In this document: positions 1-7,064 of the stretch, piece by piece
Numbering within the stretch: the first letter of the stretch is position 1
Layout: the number at the start of each line of letters is the position of its first letter
Origin: Syntrophaceae bacterium UBA6255
GTDB taxonomy: Bacteria; Desulfobacterota; Syntrophia; Syntrophales; Smithellaceae
Length of the DNA stretch: 11,398 nucleotides
Reading direction: 5' to 3'
NCBI GenBank assembly: GCA_002441205.1
Contig: DJVN01000102.1
Span: 1 to 11,398, forward strand
Translations under genes and position numbers: made by a program
The notes under the pieces: model-generated
Database searches by the model: none
Told to the model about the DNA's origin: nothing
The model's input: the letters and a program-made list of their open reading frames with translations, nothing else

Positions 1-561
1 GGCGGGTACTGGTGGTTAATATGCATTTTTGCTCTTTTGACAGTGTTTGTTGTCTGGTTTTTTCGTAATCCGGAAAGATATTTTGAAGATACAGATAAAA
101 TTATCATATCTCCTGCTGATGGCAAAATCATTAAAATTGAAAATGTCGAAGTCAATGGCAGCATTTCCGGGAAATTTATCAAAATAAGCATCTTTATGAA
201 TGTTTTTAACGTTCATGTGAATCGGGCGCCATATGCAGGGAACGTAGAGACGATTAATTATTATGAGGGTAAATTTGTTTCTGCCAATTTGGATAAAGCG
301 TCCCTGGACAATGAACGTAATGAAGTCTTGATCCATACTGAAGATGGACGTCTTATCTGGACCGTGCAAATTGCCGGTCTTATTGCGCGCCGAATCGTAT
401 GCTGGGTCAGTCCGGGAATGTCTATTCAAAAAGGTGATCGATTCGGATTAATTTGTTTTGGTTCACGAGTGGATGTTTATTTACCGGAAGATTCTAGAAT
501 TTCAGTGAATCTGAAAGACAAAGTTAAAGGGGGTCAGACGCCCTTGGGATTCTTGTCATGA
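1..561 (+). CDS. psd: Phosphatidylserine decarboxylase proenzyme, short (archaeal-like) form, 5' partial
   Basis: The product decarboxylates phosphatidylserine to phosphatidylethanolamine at the inner membrane. The frame is open from base 1, so the true start lies upstream; by comparison with the usual 210-220 residue length about 25-35 residues are missing. The visible part begins with a hydrophobic membrane segment, followed by FFRNPER, the histidine-containing VFNVHVNRAP block, LDKASLDNERN and GLIARRIV, all typical of the short Psd family. The self-cleavage site that generates the pyruvoyl cofactor is the Gly-Ser pair in FGSRVD (Gly codon 460-462, Ser codon 463-465), so the small alpha chain starts at that Ser. 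The stop overlaps the pssA start in an ATGA, which indicates translational coupling to the enzyme that makes its substrate. A TTG at 37 opens a shorter reading but would remove part of the membrane anchor, so I do not take it as the start. Confidence 0.95.
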   Translation, partial: GGYWWLICIFALLTVFVVWFFRNPERYFEDTDKIIISPADGKIIKIENVEVNGSISGKFIKISIFMNVFNVHVNRAPYAGNVETINYYEGKFVSANLDKASLDNERNEVLIHTEDGRLIWTVQIAGLIARRIVCWVSPGMSIQKGDRFGLICFGSRVDVYLPEDSRISVNLKDKVKGGQTPLGFLS

Positions 562-1322
562 ACGCGGAAAATTCTCCTCAGAAAATTCGAATAAAAAAAG
601 GAATCTATCTTCTGCCGAATTTGTTTACTTCTGCCAGCTTGTTTTGCGGATTTTATTCCATTATTGCTTCATTCAAAGAACATTTTGTTCCAGCGGCCAT
701 TGCCGTCCTTGTGGCTGTCGTGTTTGACGGATTGGATGGCCGTATTGCCCGTCTTACCAATACAACCAGTAAATTCGGCGCCGAATATGATTCCCTTGCT
801 GATATAATATCTTTCGGTATTGCGCCGGCTCTTTTGGCCTATAGTTGGTCTTTATCGATTTATGGGAAATGGGGATGGATAGTAGCTTTTTTATTTGTTC
901 TTTGTGGCGCTTTGAGATTAGCGCGGTATAATATACAGATTGGTATCGTTGAAAGCAGTGTTTTTAATGGACTGCCCATTCCAGCGGCGGCTTCCGTCGT
1001 GGCAATTACGGTAATATTTTTCAGCAGCGATTATGTTGGCGTAGAGGGGCGGTTCAACAATATCTTTATAATGGTATTTGTCATTATTGTATCATTGCTG
1101 ATGGTTAGTGGGGTCAAGTACTACAGCTTCAAAGACATGAAACTCCTGAGCCGCAAGCCTTTTACCATTTTTTTCTGGTTGACGGTTTTAATGATTATCA
1201 TTGTGGTGGAACCGGAAATAACGTTTTTCGTGATTATTTTAGGATATGCCATATCAGGGCCGGTCTGGTGGTTAATAAAATTTGACCGTCAACGATATCT
1301 GGCGGCAAAAGGGAGAAAATAA
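558..1322 (+). CDS. pssA: CDP-diacylglycerol--serine O-phosphatidyltransferase
   Basis: This membrane enzyme condenses CDP-diacylglycerol with L-serine to give phosphatidylserine, the substrate of the upstream decarboxylase. The 254-residue protein carries the complete CDP-alcohol phosphatidyltransferase signature DG-x2-AR-x8-G-x3-D-x3-D: D60, G61, A64, R65, G74, D78 and D82. An N-terminal motif LLPNLFTSASLFCGF is also typical of the PssA type II family. The rest is a run of hydrophobic segments (roughly 16-39, 43-59, 84-121, and several after residue 140) ending in a short basic cytoplasmic tail. The ATG overlaps the psd stop codon (ATGA), so the two are almost certainly one operon. In many relatives psd-pssA is followed by leucine genes; here rsmD follows after 58 bases. 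The family call is secure. Confidence 0.96.
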   Translation: MNAENSPQKIRIKKGIYLLPNLFTSASLFCGFYSIIASFKEHFVPAAIAVLVAVVFDGLDGRIARLTNTTSKFGAEYDSLADIISFGIAPALLAYSWSLSIYGKWGWIVAFLFVLCGALRLARYNIQIGIVESSVFNGLPIPAAASVVAITVIFFSSDYVGVEGRFNNIFIMVFVIIVSLLMVSGVKYYSFKDMKLLSRKPFTIFFWLTVLMIIIVVEPEITFFVIILGYAISGPVWWLIKFDRQRYLAAKGRK

Positions 1323-1380
1323 TATTCATCACGGAAAAAAATGAAGACAGAGCATTTTATAAAAAGTCATTTTGAAATAT

Positions 1381-1947
1381 ATGAGAATTATTGGAGGTAA
1401 AGCCAAAGGAAGAACTTTGTGTTTTCCCTCCGGATCGAGGGAAAGACCGACTTCCGATTTTTTAAGAGAAGCGCTGTTTAATTTGCTGGGTTCATTGGAG
1501 GATAAAGTTTTTTTAGACCTTTTTGCAGGGTCGGGCAGTGTTGGTATAGAAGCTGCCAGCCGCGGCGCCCAGCGTGTTTATTTAATAGAAAAAAACAAAA
1601 AGCTTGCCGGAATTATTGAGAAAAATATTCAGACCTGCAGCTTCGACAAAAAATGTTTTATAATTACCAAAGACGTAGAAAAGGGATTGAACGATATTGT
1701 TAAGGAAAAAATTGAAATGGATGTGATATTTGCGGATCCTCCTTACAATAAAAATTTTATCGGAACAACCATGTCTCTTTTAAATCAATATCAGATTTCA
1801 AAAGACGGTGGTTTAATTGTGCTCCAACATTCAATAAAAGAAAATATTGACGAGTTTGTTCATAAAAAAACTCATTTGTTTGATCAGAGAAAGTATGGTG
1901 AAAATATTTTAACTTTTTTGCAATGGAGAAAAAATGATGCAGGATAA
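1381..1947 (+). CDS. rsmD: 16S rRNA (guanine(966)-N(2))-methyltransferase RsmD
   Basis: RsmD uses S-adenosylmethionine to methylate N2 of G966 in 16S rRNA during 30S assembly. The protein starts MRIIGGKAKGR, the usual RsmD beginning, which is why I choose the ATG at 1381 over an in-frame TTG at 1372; this gives 188 residues, the normal family size. The SAM-binding loop LDLFAGSGSVGIEAASRG spans residues 45-62, an acidic motif follows (LIEKNKK, 68-74), and the catalytic DPPY is at 119-122. There is no good Shine-Dalgarno sequence: the nearest purine run (AAAAAG, 1361-1366) is about 14 bases away. The 3' end overlaps coaD by 14 bases, a very common pairing in bacteria. The closest alternative, another N2-guanine methyltransferase, is made unlikely by the N-terminus and the neighbour. 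Confidence 0.93.
   Translation: MRIIGGKAKGRTLCFPSGSRERPTSDFLREALFNLLGSLEDKVFLDLFAGSGSVGIEAASRGAQRVYLIEKNKKLAGIIEKNIQTCSFDKKCFIITKDVEKGLNDIVKEKIEMDVIFADPPYNKNFIGTTMSLLNQYQISKDGGLIVLQHSIKENIDEFVHKKTHLFDQRKYGENILTFLQWRKNDAG
1925..1929 (+). promoter_or_regulatory. Shine-Dalgarno sequence for coaD inside rsmD
   Basis: GGAGA lies within the last codons of rsmD. It is 4 bases from the ATG at 1934 and 7 bases from the adjacent ATG at 1937, so spacing slightly favours the second start; the protein would then lack only one Met. Confidence 0.55.
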
Positions 1948-2449
1948 TTTTACAAAGAGAATTGCAATTTACCCGGGTTCATTTGATCCCATTACGAATG
2001 GTCACGTGGATATTATAAAAAGATCGGCAAGAATGTTTGATGAAATCATTGTTCTGATAGCGTTCAATCCCAATAAATCATACCTTTTTTCCGTAGAAGA
2101 AAGAATGGAAATGACCCGGGAAATATTTAAAGAAACAAAAGAAATCAGAGTGGACTGCTATTCCGGACTTTTGGTGGACTACTTGAAAATGAGCGGGGCG
2201 AATATCATATTACGGGGGATGCGCGCTCTTTCTGATTTTGAATATGAATTTCAGATGGCCCTGATGAATCGTCGTCAGACAAAAAATATCGAAACCGTTT
2301 TTCTGATGAGCGGCTTTAAATGGTTTTATACAAGTTCGAAATTGATCAAAGAAGTTGCCAGTCTGGGAGGATCCGTAAAGGGTCTGGTGCCGGATAATGT
2401 TTATCAAAAATTAATGGAAAAATTTAATATGAATAGCGCTAGAGGATAG
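1934..2449 (+). CDS. coaD: Phosphopantetheine adenylyltransferase (PPAT)
   Basis: CoaD transfers AMP from ATP to 4'-phosphopantetheine, giving dephospho-CoA, the penultimate step of coenzyme A synthesis in the cytoplasm. The protein of 171 residues opens with the nucleotidyltransferase motif YPGSFDPITNGH, whose T-x-G-H version of the HxGH signature is T21-N22-G23-H24. Further family landmarks are NPNK (45-48), ILRGMRALSDFEYE (92-104) and SSKLIKEVASLGG (134-146), the last matching the conserved C-terminal nucleotide-binding segment. Two consecutive ATG codons (1934, 1937) can start it. It overlaps rsmD by 14 bases and probably depends on the same transcript. A 272-base gap follows, so the operon may end here, although I see no classic terminator. 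Confidence 0.96.
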   Translation: MMQDNFTKRIAIYPGSFDPITNGHVDIIKRSARMFDEIIVLIAFNPNKSYLFSVEERMEMTREIFKETKEIRVDCYSGLLVDYLKMSGANIILRGMRALSDFEYEFQMALMNRRQTKNIETVFLMSGFKWFYTSSKLIKEVASLGGSVKGLVPDNVYQKLMEKFNMNSARG

Positions 2450-2534
2450 CTTGTGTCATTGTAATCAAATATTGCCCGGATAGGGGTGTCGGGTCTGTTG
2501 TGTAAGCATGTCAGTTCAAGAATAAAGAAAATAT

Positions 2535-2642
2535 CGGGATCAGCTCGATGAATTGATTGAATATTCGATAAAATCAAAGTGGCGGCTGATCCCGCACCGG
2601 TATTCAACAAATATAGTCACATATATTTATCTTGTGCCACTT
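2535..2642 (+). other. Cluster of inverted repeats in the 272-base gap; candidate structured RNA or 5' leader of the PurF-like gene
   Basis: The gap 2450-2721 has no convincing gene. It contains a perfect 10-base inverted repeat (CGGGATCAGC 2535-2544 with GCTGATCCCG 2585-2594). Inside that loop is a 6-base stem (TTGATT 2553-2558 with AATCAA 2572-2577). A second 7-base perfect repeat, AAGTGGC 2577-2583 with GCCACTT 2636-2642, encloses a third hairpin (AAATATA 2609-2615 with TATATTT 2622-2628). The 10-base and 7-base stems interleave, so they would form a pseudoknot or be two alternative folds. None is followed by a T tract in the manner of an intrinsic terminator. I match this to no known RNA class. 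Strand is given as + only because the neighbouring genes read that way. Confidence 0.4.
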
Positions 2643-2721
2643 CGCAGAACAATGTTTGAGAAAGCATAACGCAAATTAAAAATACTTTTTTCTGAATTAG
2701 AGTAACAGGAGAAAAAAATAA

Positions 2722-4125
2722 ATGGGCGGCATTTTTGGAGTTGTATCATCGGATAATTGCGCTAAGACACTTTTCTATGGAACGGATTATCATTCTCATT
2801 TAGGGACGGAAAACGGCGGCATGGCTGTTTTGGGAGCCAAGGGCTTTTATAAAACTGTCCACAGCATATCTCAGGCACAATTCAAATCACGATTTGTGGA
2901 TGACTATAAAAAACTGGAAGGGCATTTCGGCATCGGAGCCGTTGATGATGATGCTCCCCAGCCTTTGATATTTCGCTCAAAATTCGGTGTCTATGCCGTT
3001 GCGGCATCCGGTCTGATAAGAAATAAAACTGAACTGGTCAATGAACTTCTTAACGAAGGCGCATCGTTTGGAGAGATGGCTGATGGCGGTGTTAATAATG
3101 CTGAAATCGTCGCCTGTCTGATTAATCGGGGAGATAACATTGTAGAAGGCATTGCTTCCATGCGCGGTGCGATTGAGGGATCCATTTGCGCTCTGGTGTT
3201 GACTTCTGAAGGTATCTACGCAGCACGGGATAAATTCGGACGGTTTCCTTTGGCGATCGGCAAAACCAAAATTCAAAACGGCAAGTCATATGTCGTAGCT
3301 ACGGAAGCGAGCTCATTTGAAAATCTGGGGTATGAACTCGTGCAATTTTTAGGTCCGGGAGAAATCGTATTGCTGACTCCTGACGGGATAAAAACGATGA
3401 AACCCGCCGGAGAAGAAAAGAAAATATGTTCTTTCTTGTGGATATATACCGGCTATCCTTCCTCTTCTTATGAAGGTATCAGCGTCGAAGGCGCGCGTGA
3501 AAGATGCGGCAGATATTTAGCCAAACGGGATGATATAAAAGCAGACTTTGTTTCCGGTATTCCTGATTCAGGAGTCGGTCATGCTATCGGTTACTCAATG
3601 GAATCGGGAATTCCCTACCGGAGGGCTCTGGTAAAATACACCCCCGGTTATGGACGCAGTTATACGCCGCCGACGCAGGAGATAAGGGATCTCGTCGCGA
3701 CCATGAAGCTCTGCGCCGTGCGTGAAGTTATTCAGGGCAACAGAATCATTATTTGCGATGATTCCATTGTTCGGGGCACACAACTGAAGAATTTAACCAT
3801 CAAAAAATTGTGGGACAACGGCGCCAGGGAAATTCATGTGCGTCCCGCTTGTCCGCCTCTGATGTTTCCTTGTATTTACGCATCATCTACAAGATCGACG
3901 GCGGAACTGGCTGGTCGAAAAGCGATTCGGGCACTGGAAGGGAGGGACATTGAAAATCCATCAGACTATTTGAATACTGATTCCGGGAAATATGCTGACA
4001 TGGTGGAGTGGATTCGTCGAGACCTGAACGTCACAACATTAAAATACATGACCATTGAGGATATGATCGCGGCCATAAGTCTTCCGGCTGATCAATTATG
4101 TCTGCATTGCTGGCAGGGTAAATAA
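2722..4125 (+). CDS. PurF-like amidophosphoribosyltransferase homologue with a degenerate glutaminase domain
   Basis: The 467-residue protein has the two-domain plan of PurF, which makes phosphoribosylamine from PRPP and glutamine in the first step of purine synthesis. The C-terminal phosphoribosyltransferase half is well preserved: IPDSGVGHAIGY (280-291), SGIPY (295-299) and the PRPP motif IICDDSIVRGT (343-353). Four cysteines, C236, C384 and C460/C463 (CLHC), match the 4Fe-4S ligands of the Bacillus-type enzyme. The N-terminal half (about 1-225) keeps the fold-level sequence but lost the active site: the nucleophile of MCGI is Gly here (MGGI), HRGQ reads HLGT, and the glutamine-binding Arg, Asn-Gly and Asp blocks read IGAVDDD, ASGL and GVNN. 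The start is fixed by AGGAG at 2707-2711 and an in-frame TAA directly before the ATG. It cannot use glutamine in the normal way; ammonia-dependent PurF activity or another role is possible. I leave the symbol empty for that reason. Confidence 0.85.
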   Translation: MGGIFGVVSSDNCAKTLFYGTDYHSHLGTENGGMAVLGAKGFYKTVHSISQAQFKSRFVDDYKKLEGHFGIGAVDDDAPQPLIFRSKFGVYAVAASGLIRNKTELVNELLNEGASFGEMADGGVNNAEIVACLINRGDNIVEGIASMRGAIEGSICALVLTSEGIYAARDKFGRFPLAIGKTKIQNGKSYVVATEASSFENLGYELVQFLGPGEIVLLTPDGIKTMKPAGEEKKICSFLWIYTGYPSSSYEGISVEGARERCGRYLAKRDDIKADFVSGIPDSGVGHAIGYSMESGIPYRRALVKYTPGYGRSYTPPTQEIRDLVATMKLCAVREVIQGNRIIICDDSIVRGTQLKNLTIKKLWDNGAREIHVRPACPPLMFPCIYASSTRSTAELAGRKAIRALEGRDIENPSDYLNTDSGKYADMVEWIRRDLNVTTLKYMTIEDMIAAISLPADQLCLHCWQGK

Positions 4126-4215
4126 AATATTTCTATTGATTGACGTGTCAGAAACTGATTTTTACGTGAAGATATCATCAAACGTTAGATGGTCCGTATC
4201 ATACTCTTTTGAAAG

Positions 4216-5310
4216 ATGTTAACGGTGAAACATTTATCCTTAATCGGGAGAAGAAAAACAAGAAAAATAAATCTCGGTAGTGTGCCAATCGGAGGAGACG
4301 CTCCGGTTGTAGTCCAGTCGATGACCAATACCAATACGCGTGATGTTAAATCGACGGTTGCTCAAATTAAAAAATTGGAAAACGCCGGGTGTGAAATCAT
4401 CCGTATTGCCTTGCCCGATAAAGAAGCCGTAGCCGCTGTGTCGCTTATAAAAAAGAAAATCAACATTCCATTGATTGCCGACATTCATTTTAATTATCGT
4501 TTCGCTATCGATGCCATAAAAAATGGAGTAGATGGCATACGAATCAACCCCGGCAATATTGCCAGAGATAAAATTAAAGATATCATCAAGGTGGCTAAAG
4601 AACGGGGTACTGTTATTCGTATCGGGATTAATTCAGGATCATTGCAAAAAGATTTATGGTTAAAATACGGAAGCGCCAATTCCGATGCGCTTGTAGAAAG
4701 CGCTATGCAAAACATAGAATTATTTGAAGACCAGGGATTTGATTTGATTAAATTATCTTTAAAATCATCGGATGTTCCATCCATGATCGAGGCCTACAGG
4801 CAGATTGCGGCCAAAACAAATTACCCTTTGCATCTGGGCGTGACCGAAGCAGGATCATTAGTCAGCGCCGCTATAAAATCATCAATAGGCATAGGCACTC
4901 TTCTTTCCGAAGGGATTGGAGATACAATCAGGGTATCAGTTACGGGTGACCCTCTTTCCGAAATGCCGATTGCCTATGGAATTTTACGTGCTTTAAATAT
5001 CCGGAAAGTCGGCGTGGAAATAATTTCTTGCCCGACGTGTGGTCGTTGTGAAATCAATCTGTTGAGGTTAAGCGACAGAATTGAAAAGGCGCTTGCCGGG
5101 AAAAAAGACTATATAAAAGTAGCCTTGATGGGCTGCGTGGTCAACGGACCGGGTGAGGCCGCGGATGCTGATATAGGGATTGCCGGCGGGAAGGGACAGG
5201 GCACTCTTTTTAAAAAAGGAAAGGTTTATAAAAAAGTCCGGGAAAAGGATTTTGAGAAAGTTTTACTTGAAGAAATTAGTTTAATGCTTGACGAAAGGAA
5301 AAAAGTTTAA
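4216..5310 (+). CDS. ispG: 4-hydroxy-3-methylbut-2-en-1-yl diphosphate synthase (GcpE/IspG)
   Basis: IspG is the 4Fe-4S reductase that converts the cyclic diphosphate MEcPP to HMBPP in the MEP pathway for isoprenoids; electrons come from ferredoxin or flavodoxin. The 364-residue length fits the short bacterial form. The N-terminal TIM barrel shows VVVQSMTNTNTRDV (31-44), IPLIADIHFNYRFA (84-97) and GIRINPGNI (107-115). The cluster domain has C272 and C275 in SCPTCGR, C307 in MGCVVNGPGEA and the iron-binding glutamate E314. The ATG at 4216 has only a weak AAAG ahead of it; a GTG at 4225 is a possible alternative. The 90 bases upstream (4126-4215) show no promoter I would defend. The stop overlaps the proS start as TAATG, so the two are translationally coupled. 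Confidence 0.96.
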   Translation: MLTVKHLSLIGRRKTRKINLGSVPIGGDAPVVVQSMTNTNTRDVKSTVAQIKKLENAGCEIIRIALPDKEAVAAVSLIKKKINIPLIADIHFNYRFAIDAIKNGVDGIRINPGNIARDKIKDIIKVAKERGTVIRIGINSGSLQKDLWLKYGSANSDALVESAMQNIELFEDQGFDLIKLSLKSSDVPSMIEAYRQIAAKTNYPLHLGVTEAGSLVSAAIKSSIGIGTLLSEGIGDTIRVSVTGDPLSEMPIAYGILRALNIRKVGVEIISCPTCGRCEINLLRLSDRIEKALAGKKDYIKVALMGCVVNGPGEAADADIGIAGGKGQGTLFKKGKVYKKVREKDFEKVLLEEISLMLDERKKV

Positions 5311-7037
5311 TGCGATATTCAGAGATGTTTTTGCCGACGGTAAGAGAAGTGCCTTCCGATGCCGAGGTCATAAGTCATCAATTGATGATCAGAGCGGGCA
5401 TGATCAGGAAATTAACCAGCGGCATCTATTCATATCTTCCATTGGGGTACAGAGTGATTCAAAAACTGGAGGCAATTATTAGAGACGAAATGAATAAAGC
5501 CGGCGCGCAAGAGGTCCATCTTTCCATGGTGCAGCCCGCGGAGCTCTGGCAGGAATCAGGACGTTGGGTGCATTATGGCAAGGAACTTTTGAGATTTCGT
5601 GACCGGCATGATCATGAATACTGCCTGGGGCCGACGCATGAAGAAGTCATCACCAGTCTGGTCCGAAATGATATCAAAACCTATCGCCAGTTACCCCGCA
5701 ACCTTTATCAGATTCAGACAAAATTTCGTGATGAGGTCAGACCCCGTTTTGGCGTGATGCGTTGCCGCGAATTCGGAATGAAAGACGCATACAGTTTCGA
5801 TGTGGATGAAGAAAGCGCTGAAAAAAGTTATGAGAAAATGTTTAAAGCTTATAATAATATTTTCCGCCGATGCGGTTTAAAATTCCGCCCGGTCGAAGCG
5901 GATTCCGGAAGTATCGGAGGCAAGTATTCGCACGAATTTATGGTTATGGCGGATTCAGGTGAAGACGCGATTGTTTTTTGTGAAAAATGTCCTTATGCGG
6001 CAAACCTGGAAAAGGCCGAAGTCGAATGTCCGGAGAAGCAAATTATATTTGAGGATGACTGGCTTCCTTTGGAGGAAGTCAGCACGCCGGGACACGCGAC
6101 CATTGAAGAAGTCAGTTCTTTTTTAAAAGTCCATCCCAAAAATATTGTTAAAACGTTGATCTTTAATGCGGACGGGAAGCCCTACGCTGTTCTGATACGC
6201 GGAGATTTGGAGGTCAACGAAATCAAGGTAAAAAATTATTTAGGCGCCACGGATTTGGAGCTGGCTTCGGATGAAATGATCAAAGACGTAACGGGTGCGC
6301 CACGAGGATTTGCAGGGCCGGTGAATATCAAGATACCTATTCTGATAGATTATTCGGTAATTGATATGGTCAATTTTGTAACGGGAGCCAATAAAAAAGA
6401 TTATCATTTTAAAAATGTGAATATAGGCAGGGACTTCAAAGTGGAAGCATTCAGGGATTTGCGCTTTGTGAGTCCGGAGGATAAATGTCCGCGCTGCGGC
6501 TCAACGATTAATATTGCCCGGGGGATAGAAGTCGGTCACGTTTTCAAACTGGGAACAAAATACAGCGAGGCCATGAAAGCAACGTTTCTTGACAAAGACG
6601 GCCGGGAAAAAATCATGATCATGGGATGTTATGGAATAGGAATAGGCAGAACGGCAGCCGCGGCCATTGAACAGAATAACGACGAAAACGGCATCATCTG
6701 GCCGATGCCCCTGGCTCCGTATCAGGTCATCATCACGCCCGTGAATGTCAATGATGCGGTGGTCATGGATGAGGCGGAGGATATATATGATTCGATGATT
6801 GCCGCAAACATCGAAGTCGTTTTTGATGATCGTGATGAAAGAGCCGGTGTAAAATTTAAAGATGCCGACTTGATAGGAATTCCTTTGCGGGTTACCATCG
6901 GACAAAAAAATCTTCAACAGGGCAAGGTGGAATTAAAAATAAGAAAAACAGGAGAAAGTCAATTAATCCCTCTTCAGGATCTATTAGAAAAAGTTAAAAT
7001 GATTATCAAACAGGAATTAAATCAGGACAGGCCATAG
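5310..7037 (+). CDS. proS: Prolyl-tRNA synthetase, bacterial type with editing domain
   Basis: ProS charges tRNA-Pro with proline. The 575-residue protein matches the long bacterial form (572 in E. coli) with class II motifs: motif 1 region around 40-75, motif 2 with FRDEVRPRFGVMRCREF (139-155), and motif 3 with GIGIGRTAAA (442-451). Between motifs 2 and 3 lies the INS (YbaK-like) domain, about 225-400, that hydrolyses mischarged alanyl-tRNA-Pro; K281 in NIVKTLIF sits where the editing lysine of the E. coli enzyme is. Two cysteine pairs, C224/C227 and C393/C396, flank this domain. The anticodon-binding domain starts near 468 (LAPYQVIITPVN). It begins inside the ispG stop codon with AAAGGA about ten bases ahead. 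A tRNA-Pro gene lies 4.3 kb downstream on the same strand. Confidence 0.97.
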   Translation: MRYSEMFLPTVREVPSDAEVISHQLMIRAGMIRKLTSGIYSYLPLGYRVIQKLEAIIRDEMNKAGAQEVHLSMVQPAELWQESGRWVHYGKELLRFRDRHDHEYCLGPTHEEVITSLVRNDIKTYRQLPRNLYQIQTKFRDEVRPRFGVMRCREFGMKDAYSFDVDEESAEKSYEKMFKAYNNIFRRCGLKFRPVEADSGSIGGKYSHEFMVMADSGEDAIVFCEKCPYAANLEKAEVECPEKQIIFEDDWLPLEEVSTPGHATIEEVSSFLKVHPKNIVKTLIFNADGKPYAVLIRGDLEVNEIKVKNYLGATDLELASDEMIKDVTGAPRGFAGPVNIKIPILIDYSVIDMVNFVTGANKKDYHFKNVNIGRDFKVEAFRDLRFVSPEDKCPRCGSTINIARGIEVGHVFKLGTKYSEAMKATFLDKDGREKIMIMGCYGIGIGRTAAAAIEQNNDENGIIWPMPLAPYQVIITPVNVNDAVVMDEAEDIYDSMIAANIEVVFDDRDERAGVKFKDADLIGIPLRVTIGQKNLQQGKVELKIRKTGESQLIPLQDLLEKVKMIIKQELNQDRP

Positions 7038-7064
7038 ACCAAAATCATGCGACCCGGAGAATGA

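Noticed and set aside
16..429. 137-codon open frame on the - strand
   Set aside because: It lies opposite the well-conserved psd coding region and its translation resembles no family I know; it is a shadow.
2475..2495. Small CCCGG/TCGGG hairpin after coaD as a terminator
   Set aside because: Five pairs including a G-U pair and no following T tract; not a convincing terminator.
2404..2610. 68-codon open frame on the - strand reaching into the coaD-PurF-like gap
   Set aside because: It covers much of the 10-base inverted repeat, has no recognisable domain and overlaps the coaD end; base pairing explains the region better.
2630..2645. TGGCAC on the - strand (within CTTGTGCCACTT), suggesting a sigma54 site
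   Set aside because: The matching TTGC element at the required spacing is absent, and the bases are better explained as an arm of the 7-base inverted repeat.
2656..2686. Promoter-like TTGAGA with AATACT before the PurF-like gene
   Set aside because: The spacer is 19 bases and the -10 matches only four of six; I would not annotate it without transcript data.
4148..4163. TCAG-AAA-CTGA hairpin followed by five T after the PurF-like gene
   Set aside because: A four-base stem is too weak for an intrinsic terminator; the arrangement is likely chance in AT-rich sequence.
6501..6917. 138-codon open frame on the - strand within proS
   Set aside because: Antisense to the conserved motif 3 region of proS, His/Asp/Ile-rich with no recognisable domain; a shadow.
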